Source: Gemmatimonadota bacterium (GTDB lineage: Bacteria > Gemmatimonadota > Gemmatimonadetes > Longimicrobiales > Gaopeijiaceae). Taken from it: a stretch of 6,763 nt of DNA. The notes beneath the pieces are model-generated. The model ran no database searches. It saw only the letters and a list, made by a program, of their open reading frames with translations, and was not told the DNA's origin. Made by a program: the position numbers and the translations under genes. Each line of letters opens with the position of its first letter. Positions within the stretch are counted from its first letter, which is position 1. Where the stretch lies: NCBI GenBank assembly GCA_030550695.1, contig JAUQOX010000161.1, forward strand, positions 1 through 6,763, in the 5' to 3' direction. Below are positions 1 to 5,895 of this stretch, piece by piece.

Positions 1-2
1 GA

Positions 3-635
3 AAGATCAAGCTGAAGATCAAGCCCGGCCGCGATGTGGATATGCTTTGGAAGGTCCGCTCCCGCTTCCCGGAAGCATCTCTCATGGTGGATGCCAATGC
101 AGCCTATACGCAAGACAATCTGAACCGGATCCTGGAGCTGGATTCCCTGGGACTGTTGATGATCGAGCAACCCCTGGGCCACGAAGATTATCTACAGCAT
201 GCCCGCCTCCAGGCCCGCATGAGCACGCCCATCTGCCTGGACGAGTCCATCCGTTCGCCGGGAGATGCCGAATTGGCCCTCCACCTGGGAAGTTGTCGGG
301 TGGTGAACATCAAGCCCGGCAGGGTCGGTGGCTTCCGCTCGTCGCTGGCGATTCGTGACGTGTGCGCCCGGGCGGGAGTACCGGTCTGGTGCGGGGGAAT
401 GCTGGAATCGGGGGTGGGCCGAGCCTACAATTTGGCCCTGGCTTCCACGCCCGGCTTCACCCTTCCTGGCGATATTTCCGAAAGCCGACGCTACTGGCTG
501 GAAGATGTGGTAGAGCCGGAATTCGTCATGGAAGGGGGAATGATGCCTGTACCCCAAGGTCCAGGGATCGGGGTTCGGGTGAGGCAGGACCGGGTGGACG
601 CGCTCACCGTTCGGCGGTGGGTTCGGAAGGGGTGA
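3..635 (+). CDS. menC: o-succinylbenzoate synthase (MenC2/NAAAR-type enolase superfamily), 5'-truncated
   Basis: This enzyme dehydrates SHCHC to o-succinylbenzoate in cytoplasmic menaquinone synthesis. Relatives in the same family also racemise N-acylamino acids. The reading frame is open from base 3 and the true start lies left of the window; about 210 residues remain of a usual length near 370. All catalytic and metal-binding positions of the barrel are present: the KLK motif (second Lys, bases 15-17), Asp in MVDANAAY (90-92), Glu in IEQPL (165-167), Asp in CLDES (240-242) and Lys in NIKPGRVGG (312-314). The stretches GGMLESGVGRAYN and LPGDISES are hallmarks of the MenC2/NAAAR subgroup. It stops with TGA at 633-635 and converges on the minus-strand genes, so it is not part of their operon. 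An N-succinylamino acid racemase or a bifunctional enzyme cannot be excluded, because motifs do not separate these activities. Confidence 0.93.
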   Translation, partial: KIKLKIKPGRDVDMLWKVRSRFPEASLMVDANAAYTQDNLNRILELDSLGLLMIEQPLGHEDYLQHARLQARMSTPICLDESIRSPGDAELALHLGSCRVVNIKPGRVGGFRSSLAIRDVCARAGVPVWCGGMLESGVGRAYNLALASTPGFTLPGDISESRRYWLEDVVEPEFVMEGGMMPVPQGPGIGVRVRQDRVDALTVRRWVRKG

Positions 636-710
636 AGGCCGGGCGACGTGGCACCCAGCAGGCCGGTCCCGGGCCCGCCCGCCCCTTCCCCATTCGAGAC
701 TCGGAGCCAC
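636..710. other. convergent intergenic gap
   Basis: This is the 75-base space between the stops of menC (+) and the DUF4390 gene (-). It is extremely GC-rich and holds only short self-complementary stretches, such as GGCC at 661-664 against GGCC at 672-675. No strong stem followed by a T-run is visible in either direction, so I do not call an intrinsic terminator, although two transcripts meet here. Confidence 0.6.
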
Positions 711-1346
711 CTAGGACGGTGGGAAGGAGAAAGTGGGGGAGCGGACCTGCACCCTCCGCTCGGGAAGACTCAGGGCCCGGAGGAGGAGACGGTTGAGCCC
801 CCGGGCCAAAGCCCCCCCCACCCCCTCTTCCCCGGCCACCGCCGGGGCAAGGTCGCCTTTGAGCCACCTTTGGAGTTCTTGAAGGTCGTTGAGCGAAAGG
901 GTTTCTGCCTCCAGGGTGGCCAGGTAGTAGTAGCGTCCCTTGTCCCGGGGGAGGAGGGGGACGGCCCTTTCCCCCTCAAGGCCGAGGCGGATCTCGTCCA
1001 GGTTGCTGGCTTCGAATCCCTCCCCCCCTCTCCCACTGTCCTCGAGTCGGTAACGTCGGGTCAGGGGATCGAAGAAGAGACTCAGCCTCCACTCGTGGCG
1101 TCCCACCTCGGCGTCGAAGAACCCGTCCCGCCAAAGCTGGACCTGGATCCGTACGCGCAAGGGCAATCCCGAGTGCACGGCCTCCAGCAGATGGCGATCC
1201 CGGAGCAGGGGCCCCACCCGGACGAACCCGGCGCCGGTGGCGGGTTCGGTCCATACCCGCAGCAACGGGCCCTCCTGCGCCTCCCCAAGGTGGGGGGGGT
1301 GAAGGGGGAAGACCCAACCCAAAAGGACCAGGAAAAGCCGGCGCAC
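711..1346 (-). CDS. exported DUF4390-family protein
   Basis: A predicted exported protein of about 211 residues; its molecular function is unknown. From the GTG at 1346-1344 it begins MRRLFLVLLGWVF, a short basic then hydrophobic stretch like a Sec signal, with possible cleavage near LGEA. The DUF4390 pattern follows: PLRVRIQVQLWRDGFFD (about residues 62-78), FFDPLTRRYRLED (91-103), a SNLDEIRLGL helix (114-123) and RYYYLATLEAETLSLNDLQ (138-156). A C-terminal tail of about 46 residues follows. The open frame continues upstream to 1610, but that part lies out of frame inside the barrel gene and looks like noise, so I start just after that gene's stop (TGA at 1354-1352). CTG at 1355 is an alternative. 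No clear ribosome site precedes the GTG, so translation may depend on coupling to the upstream gene. From general knowledge, DUF4390 genes sit beside ntrYX in betaproteobacteria, which supports the call here. Confidence 0.8.
   Translation of the reverse strand: MRRLFLVLLGWVFPLHPPHLGEAQEGPLLRVWTEPATGAGFVRVGPLLRDRHLLEAVHSGLPLRVRIQVQLWRDGFFDAEVGRHEWRLSLFFDPLTRRYRLEDSGRGGEGFEASNLDEIRLGLEGERAVPLLPRDKGRYYYLATLEAETLSLNDLQELQRWLKGDLAPAVAGEEGVGGALARGLNRLLLRALSLPERRVQVRSPTFSFPPS
1292..1299. repeat. 8-base G/C homopolymer inside the DUF4390 gene
   Basis: Eight G on the plus strand (eight C in the coding strand) fall at codons for HPPH, about residues 16-19 and within or just after the signal peptide. 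A slip of one base would end the protein early. It may simply reflect the high GC content. Confidence 0.4.
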
Positions 1347-1351
1347 CTCAC

Positions 1352-3088
1352 TCAGAACCGGCGATCGAGACGGAGGAAGAAGCGGCCCGGCCGCCTCCCC
1401 CTTTCGTCCCGCGTGAGGGGAATGGCGTAATAAAGGCCCAGGTCCCCCAGAAGCAGGCCTGCCCCCACATCGACCAGAGTAGCGCTGTCCCCCCGGCCGT
1501 CCACCGTGTACCCCCGGCCGAGGTCGAAGAACGCCACCCAGTCCGGTGACATCTCCACCCGGGGCAACCAGTCGGGCTCCTCCTCCCATCCCCCTTCCCC
1601 TCCCCCCCATCCCCAGTCCACCCGCAGACGGCTCCGGAATTCCGCCTGGAAGAGGACCACGCGGTCACAACCGTACCCCTGGAAGGCCGGGTGACGGACG
1701 AGAAGGCCCTCCCTGCGGAGATCTATCCCCCTCACCGCCTGGCGGGCGCCGCAGTCGGCTCGGAACAGGGGATAGGCCGGCAGGGAACCCTCACCTCCGA
1801 GGGCGTGCTGGCGTTGGGGGGGAAGGGGGGCGTCGGTCAGGGCGCCGGCCAGGAGGAGCCGCACGTTCAGGGAGCTTCCTGGGCCGACCCGGTTGTACCT
1901 CCTCAGGTCGGCAAAGCCGGCCAGAAAGTCCGCCTCGTAGGGCACAGCGGGCAGAGGGGGGGCATCCGGGTCGGGGGAGCTTGCGTGGGGAGGGACAGCC
2001 AAGGATCCCCCCACTCCCCGCTGAAGCCGGGCGGAGAGGTACCAGCCGTGGGTGGGGTCCCGGGGGTGGTTCCTGGAGTCCAAGCGCACCGTGCCCTCCA
2101 AATATTTCAGCGAGCCCTCGGCCACAAGGGGCTGCTCCCGCCAGGGGTCGTTGTTCTTGGTCAGGGACCACGGGCCCCGGACGGGGGCGAAGGCGTGCCA
2201 TTCCCGGAAGAACTCCCCCTGGATCTCCAGGGGGGTGTAGGGCAACCGGAACCGCACGAAGGCGCTCCAACCTTCCCTTTCGAAGTAATCCCTGAGGTCC
2301 CGGTGGAGGAGGAAGGTGGCGAGGGAGGCCTCCAGGTTGCTTACGTCCCAGTCTTCGATGGGCTGCACCGTGGAAAAGTGGGTAGCCCCGAACCTCAGCC
2401 GGTCCCTCCTGCCTACGCTCTGCTCCGCCTTCAGATACCAGCCGAAGTCTTCGGCGTCCAGCTCCAGTCCGGTTTCCGTCCGCCAGATGGCGAAAAGGTT
2501 CAGGCGGAGGGGGTTGGGGCCCGCCGTGCGTACCGACGGGCCGAACATCACCGGCAAACCTTCTACCCGGTTGTAGTTTTGCCCCGCCGTGACCGTGATC
2601 CGGGCCTCTCCCCAGGGAAGATCTCGGCTCAAGGGGTCGCCCGATCCCCGGCGGGGTTCGGCCGGCGCGATCCGGGCTCCCCGCCGCACGTAGCGGAGGG
2701 GTTCCTGATACACCCGCAGATTCCCCCCGATCTTTCCTAATTCCTCGCCCAACACCCGTCCCCCCACCACGAGGACGTTGCCCCTAACGGTGCCGCCGCT
2801 CTCGAAGATCAGGTCCCCGTTCACCACCACCAGGTCTCCCTGGACCTCCCCTGCCAGGGTGAAGGGACCCCCCAGGGAGCCCACATTCCCTACGATGACC
2901 CGACTGGAAGGGATGCGGGTCTCACCGGAGAACTGGATCGTGGAGGGGTCGTTGAAGAAGTTGATCACATCTTCCTGGACCCACCGGGGGAGATCCAGCG
3001 TGCGGAGGGGTGGCGGGGGCTCCTGGGCGCTCAAGGGCAGGAAAAAGCCTAAGACGGCACCCGCGACCAGGTGGGGAACCAGGTTCAT
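1352..3088 (-). CDS. outer-membrane protein: bactofilin-like beta-helix plus Omp85/BamA-like barrel
   Basis: A 578-residue secreted protein. The ATG at 3088-3086 has a good ribosome site. Residues 1-21 form a signal peptide (hydrophobic AGAVLGFFLPLSA, likely cut near A21). Residues about 62-125 are a run of short Gly/Val/Asn-rich repeats (VIVGNVGS, GEVQGDLVVVNGD, GGTVRGNVLVVGGRV, GKIGGNLRVY), typical of bactofilin/polymer-forming beta-helices. From about 160 to the end, alternating strands resemble an Omp85/surface-antigen barrel: DPTHGWYLSARLQRG (344-358) and LGGEGSLPAYP (430-440), which looks like the lid-loop motif. The last residue is Phe (LRLDRRF), as expected for recognition by the BAM complex. 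No POTRA domain is evident; the beta-helix takes its place. The only two cysteines are C446 and C474. The family match is by motif; substrate and function are unknown. It follows the sigma-54 regulator gene and precedes the DUF4390 gene. Confidence 0.82.
   Translation of the reverse strand: MNLVPHLVAGAVLGFFLPLSAQEPPPPLRTLDLPRWVQEDVINFFNDPSTIQFSGETRIPSSRVIVGNVGSLGGPFTLAGEVQGDLVVVNGDLIFESGGTVRGNVLVVGGRVLGEELGKIGGNLRVYQEPLRYVRRGARIAPAEPRRGSGDPLSRDLPWGEARITVTAGQNYNRVEGLPVMFGPSVRTAGPNPLRLNLFAIWRTETGLELDAEDFGWYLKAEQSVGRRDRLRFGATHFSTVQPIEDWDVSNLEASLATFLLHRDLRDYFEREGWSAFVRFRLPYTPLEIQGEFFREWHAFAPVRGPWSLTKNNDPWREQPLVAEGSLKYLEGTVRLDSRNHPRDPTHGWYLSARLQRGVGGSLAVPPHASSPDPDAPPLPAVPYEADFLAGFADLRRYNRVGPGSSLNVRLLLAGALTDAPLPPQRQHALGGEGSLPAYPLFRADCGARQAVRGIDLRREGLLVRHPAFQGYGCDRVVLFQAEFRSRLRVDWGWGGGEGGWEEEPDWLPRVEMSPDWVAFFDLGRGYTVDGRGDSATLVDVGAGLLLGDLGLYYAIPLTRDERGRRPGRFFLRLDRRF
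2714..2905 (-). other. bactofilin-like beta-helix segment of the barrel protein
   Basis: Residues 62-125 of the outer-membrane protein. It has about four imperfect turns, each a small-residue turn (GN, GD, GG) followed by a valine-rich strand (LVVV, VLVV, LRVY). This is the signature of polymer-forming beta-helices such as bactofilins. The segment sits in the predicted periplasmic part ahead of the barrel. Confidence 0.65.
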
Positions 3089-3093
3089 GCGTT

Positions 3094-3100
3094 TCCTCCC
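3094..3100 (-). promoter_or_regulatory. ribosome binding site of the barrel protein gene
   Basis: Read on the minus strand, GGGAGGA lies 5 bases before the ATG at 3088. It is the clearest Shine-Dalgarno sequence in the window and fixes this start. Confidence 0.8.
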
Positions 3101-3120
3101 GTTTCGGCGATGCGTTTACC

Positions 3121-3162
3121 CTACGAGCTCCACCCCATAACTTCTTTCGACAGAGGGATCAT
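3121..3162 (-). CDS. possible 13-residue leader peptide between regulator and barrel genes
   Basis: The ATG at 3162-3160 overlaps the TGA of the sigma-54 regulator gene in an ATGA arrangement. It opens a 13-codon frame, MIPLSKEVMGWSS, ending in TAG at 3123-3121, 32 bases before the barrel gene ATG. A purine-rich GGGGGAG lies a few bases upstream of the ATG. The arrangement would allow ribosomes leaving the regulator gene to reinitiate and continue toward the next gene. So short a frame can easily arise by chance; nothing in the peptide is recognisable. Confidence 0.2.
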   Translation of the reverse strand: MIPLSKEVMGWSS

Positions 3163-4592
3163 CCTTGCTCCCCCGGGCTTCGGAGCGCCCTTCGGCCGGA
3201 CCCCTCCAACCCTTTCCATTCGCCGCTCGCTCCGGTTTCCCTCAGCCCCAGGCGCCGCATTCGCCGGTACAGGTTGGCCCGGTCCGTCCGGAGCAGCCTG
3301 CCGGCCTCGGCCACGCTCCCCCCCGACCGCTCCAGCGCCGCCGCGATGAGCCCCCGTTCGTAGGCGTCCAATCGGGCTCGAAGAGGGCGAGGGTCTTCGT
3401 CGTCGTACCCTTGAGGGGAGGAGGGCGGAGGGGAGGGGCGGGGCAAGAGGCGGGTGACCTCTTCCTCTCCCACGAGCCCCCCGGGGTGGAGGATGGCCAG
3501 CCGCTCCAAGAAGTTGAAAAGCTCCCGCACGTTCCCTGGCCAGGGGTATCGCCCCATGGCCTCCATCCCCGCAGGGGTGATGTGGGGGGTGAGAAGGCCC
3601 TGCCTTTGCCGGAGGCGGCGTAGGCCATGGGCCACCAGCAGGGGAAGATCCTCCATCCGCTCCCGGAGAGGGGGCAAATGGAGGGGGATCACCTCCAGTC
3701 GGAAGAGAAGGTCGCTTCGGAAAGAACCTTCCTGGACCCGTGCTCTCAGGTCCTGGTTCGTCGCGGCGAGGACCCGCACGTCCACCTGGAGAGGGTGGCT
3801 CCCCCCGACCCTTTCCACCACCCCCGTTTCGATGGCCCGCAGAAGCTTGGCCTGGGCTTCCGGTCCCAGATCCCCCACTTCGTCCAGGAAGAGGGTTCCC
3901 CCGTGGGCCAGTTCGAACCTCCCGCGCCTCCGCTCCGTGGCCCCGGTGAAGGCGCCCCGCTCGTGCCCGAACATCTCGCTCTCCACCAGCTCCCGGGGGA
4001 TGGCCGCGCTGTTGACCCGCACGAAGGGCTTACCCCGCCGGGGGGACAGGGCGTGGATCGCCGCCGCAACCAGCTCCTTGCCTGTGCCGCTTTCGCCGGT
4101 AATGAGAACCCGGGCGTCGGTGGGCGCGACCCGGCGAATGATGTCGCGTACCCTTTGGATGGCCGGGGAGACCCCCACCAACTCCCCGCCGGGCCCCAGC
4201 TCTTCCTGGAGAACCCGGGCGAGGTCCCGGGCCCGGCTCACCTCCAGGGCCCCCCGGACGGTGAGGAGCACGGCCTCGGGGGTGAGGGGCTTTTCGATGA
4301 AATGGAAGGCCCCCAACCGGGTAGCCTGGACCGCATCGCCCAAGGTGGCGCGGCCGCTCATCATGATCACGGGGGTTCCCGGGGCCTCCTCGCCCAGGCG
4401 GGGAAGGACCTCCAGGCCGGACATGGAGGGGAGCATAAGGTCCAGGAGGATGACCTCGGGGGTCTCCAGGCGCACAGCTTCCAGTCCTTCCTCGGCCGAT
4501 GGGGCTTCCCGGACCCGGTAGCCCTCGTTCTCCAGAAGAGCCCGGAGCATGCGCCGCACATTCCCTTCGTCGTCGATGATCAGGATGTCCAT
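3159..4592 (-). CDS. NtrX-like sigma-54-dependent response regulator
   Basis: A 477-residue cytoplasmic transcription activator. Residues 1-120 are a receiver domain: acidic pair D7/D8, phosphate acceptor D51 in LLDLMLP, S79 and K101 in FIEKP. Residues about 138-372 are the AAA+ domain: Walker A GESGTGKE (166-173), sigma-54 contact loop GAFTGA (213-218), Walker B TLFLDEVGDL (233-242), sensor I ATNQDLR (277-283), arginine-finger region FRSDLLFRL (291-299) and sensor II PWPGNVREL (350-358). Residues about 405-452 form a Fis-type helix-turn-helix (AEAGRLLRTDRANLYRRMRRLGL, 428-450, in two parts: AEAGRLLR and TDRANLYRRMRRLGL). A 26-residue basic tail follows. The intact GAFTGA indicates true sigma-54 activation, unlike some NtrX proteins that have lost it. 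The ATG at 4592 lies inside the end of the kinase gene (13-base overlap), so the two are translationally coupled. Orthology to NtrX is inferred from the partner kinase and architecture; other NtrC-class regulators look similar. Confidence 0.95.
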   Translation of the reverse strand: MDILIIDDEGNVRRMLRALLENEGYRVREAPSAEEGLEAVRLETPEVILLDLMLPSMSGLEVLPRLGEEAPGTPVIMMSGRATLGDAVQATRLGAFHFIEKPLTPEAVLLTVRGALEVSRARDLARVLQEELGPGGELVGVSPAIQRVRDIIRRVAPTDARVLITGESGTGKELVAAAIHALSPRRGKPFVRVNSAAIPRELVESEMFGHERGAFTGATERRRGRFELAHGGTLFLDEVGDLGPEAQAKLLRAIETGVVERVGGSHPLQVDVRVLAATNQDLRARVQEGSFRSDLLFRLEVIPLHLPPLRERMEDLPLLVAHGLRRLRQRQGLLTPHITPAGMEAMGRYPWPGNVRELFNFLERLAILHPGGLVGEEEVTRLLPRPSPPPSSPQGYDDEDPRPLRARLDAYERGLIAAALERSGGSVAEAGRLLRTDRANLYRRMRRLGLRETGASGEWKGLEGSGRRALRSPGEQG

Positions 4593-5806
4593 GGCAATCC
4601 GGGCCCCGCTTGGGCTGGGAGGGCTACCAGGAATACGGCCCCACCGGCCGGATGGTTTCGGGCCTCCACCCTCCCCCTATGGACCTGGACCGTTTGACGG
4701 ACCAGAGCCAGGCCGAGACCGGTCCCCCTCCGTTTTGTGCTGAAGTCGGGCTCCCAGATCTGGTCCAGGTACTCGGGGGGGATCCCCGGTCCGGAGTCCC
4801 GAATTTCCGTGTACACCGAGCCACGGTCCTCCCAGAGGCGAACCTCCACCCGGCCGCCGGGGCCGGCGGCTTCCAGGGCATTGACCAGCAGGTTCCGAAA
4901 CGTCCGCTCCAGGGCGTCCAGGTGGCCTACCACGGGTGGCGGCTGGCCCTCCACCCGGACCTCCACCCCTGCGCCGGGCCCCCCGTGCTGGCGGGCCAAG
5001 CCCTCGAGGAGTTCCACGAGGTCCACCGGCGCAGGCGGGCCTTCGGGCATTTTGCCGAACTGGGCGAAAGCCCGGGCCATCTCGTCCAGCCGTCGGATTT
5101 CCTCGGCCAGGACCTGCCCGGCTTCTCGAGCCGCAGGGTCGTCCAGCCGCTGGAGGGACATGGCCGCCAACTGCATGGGGGTGAGGGGGTTCTTCAGCTC
5201 GTGGGCCACGCGACGTGCCATCTCGGTCCAGCTTCGCAGCTTGGCGGCCTGCACCGCTTGAGCCCGCCCCTCTTCGATCTTTTCCGACATGGTGCGAAGG
5301 GCCTCCCGCAGACGGGCGAACTCCTCCACACCCCGCTCATCGGCGGGCCCGGGGGGAGGCAGGGGTTCCCCCCGTCCGATGCGTTCCGTCCATTCCACCA
5401 GTTGGGCTATGGGCCGGGAAAACCCCCGGGACAGTTGCCGAGCCGCCCAGAAGGCCAGGACGGCGATGAGCCCTGCCAGGAGGGCCAACCCCACCGGCAG
5501 GAGGGCCCGGAATCGGGCCCCAAGAAAGGACACCATTTGGGAAAAGCGAAGGCTCCGGGACAAGGCTTCCTGGTGGGCTCGGGCGGCTTCGACCAGGGCG
5601 GGGTCGGGCGGGCCTAGCGAGTCCAGAAGGGTCAGGAGGCGCTGGCCCGACTCGGCTGCGGACCCCCACGCCCCTGCCGTGCCGATGCTGGACACGGTCT
5701 CCCGCACAGCCAAGGTCCCCAGGGCAAGGAGGGCCAGGGAAGGCAGGAGGCCGATCCCCAGGAGGGCCAGGAGGATCCTCCGACGGAAGCTCTTGATCTT
5801 GATCAT
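4580..5806 (-). CDS. NtrY-like membrane sensor histidine kinase, compact form
   Basis: A 408-residue inner-membrane kinase that should phosphorylate the response regulator encoded next. Residues 11-33 and about 102-121 are membrane segments. The roughly 68 residues between them form a small, mostly helical periplasmic sensor with no recognisable fold. A HAMP linker (about 121-178) leads into the dimerisation domain, with H202 in HELKNPLTPMQLA, the NtrY-type H-box. The ATPase domain has an N-box NLLVNALEA (305-313), G1 DSGPGI (337-342), F-box region DFSTK (354-358) and G2 GTGLGLAL (361-368). Canonical NtrY proteins are near 700-750 residues with more membrane segments and a PAS domain; this one has neither. 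The ATG at 5806 begins MIKIKSFRRR, a natural membrane-protein N-terminus. The open frame extends upstream to 6055, but that part overlaps the ATPase gene and is unlike protein. No clear ribosome site lies next to the ATG. Confidence 0.93.
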   Translation of the reverse strand: MIKIKSFRRRILLALLGIGLLPSLALLALGTLAVRETVSSIGTAGAWGSAAESGQRLLTLLDSLGPPDPALVEAARAHQEALSRSLRFSQMVSFLGARFRALLPVGLALLAGLIAVLAFWAARQLSRGFSRPIAQLVEWTERIGRGEPLPPPGPADERGVEEFARLREALRTMSEKIEEGRAQAVQAAKLRSWTEMARRVAHELKNPLTPMQLAAMSLQRLDDPAAREAGQVLAEEIRRLDEMARAFAQFGKMPEGPPAPVDLVELLEGLARQHGGPGAGVEVRVEGQPPPVVGHLDALERTFRNLLVNALEAAGPGGRVEVRLWEDRGSVYTEIRDSGPGIPPEYLDQIWEPDFSTKRRGTGLGLALVRQTVQVHRGRVEARNHPAGGAVFLVALPAQAGPGLPWTS

Positions 5807-5895
5807 GGCTCGGGAGAACCTAGGCCGTAGTCCCCCCCTTCCGCAAAGGCTCCTCCTCTGCGCCGGTCCGGGAGGGTGGGGTCGGACCCGCCGTC
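5807..5895. other. gap between ATPase and kinase genes
   Basis: An 89-base spacer. On the minus strand it contains a purine-rich GAGGAGGAG about 50 bases before the kinase ATG, too far to serve as its ribosome site, and a run of seven G (5832-5838 on the plus strand as C). A 6-base-pair stem (GGTCCG 5865-5870 with CGGACC 5883-5888, 12-base loop) lies just after the ATPase stop, without a following T-run. It is a weak hairpin and not a convincing terminator. Confidence 0.5.

Noticed and set aside
647..665. TGGCAC element at 650-655 as a sigma-54 promoter
   Set aside because: No TTGC-like second box follows at the required spacing and no gene starts downstream on that strand. By eye I found no complete sigma-54 promoter in the window.
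648..1430. Plus-strand open frame of 260 codons between menC and the barrel gene
   Set aside because: The minus-strand DUF4390 product in the same stretch has a recognisable domain and signal peptide, whereas this frame looks like random Pro/Glu/Gly-rich sequence.
1347..1610. Extension of the DUF4390 protein upstream to 1610
   Set aside because: This part is out of frame within the conserved end of the barrel gene and reads as Gly/Arg-rich noise ahead of a plausible signal peptide.
1691..2740. Long plus-strand open frame of 349 codons opposite the barrel gene
   Set aside because: It is Gly/Pro/Val-rich with no recognisable domain, and lies entirely antisense to a gene with signal peptide, motifs and a good ribosome site. 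Such frames are common in high-GC DNA.
3627..4697. Plus-strand open frame of 356 codons opposite the regulator gene
   Set aside because: Antisense to well-conserved AAA+ and receiver motifs; its own sequence is low in complexity and rich in Gly, Pro and His.
4610..5617. Plus-strand open frame of 335 codons opposite the kinase gene
   Set aside because: Antisense shadow of the kinase; no domain, no ribosome site.
5862..5891. Hairpin after the ATPase stop as intrinsic terminator
   Set aside because: The stem has only six continuous pairs, the loop is 12 bases and no T-run follows in the minus direction.
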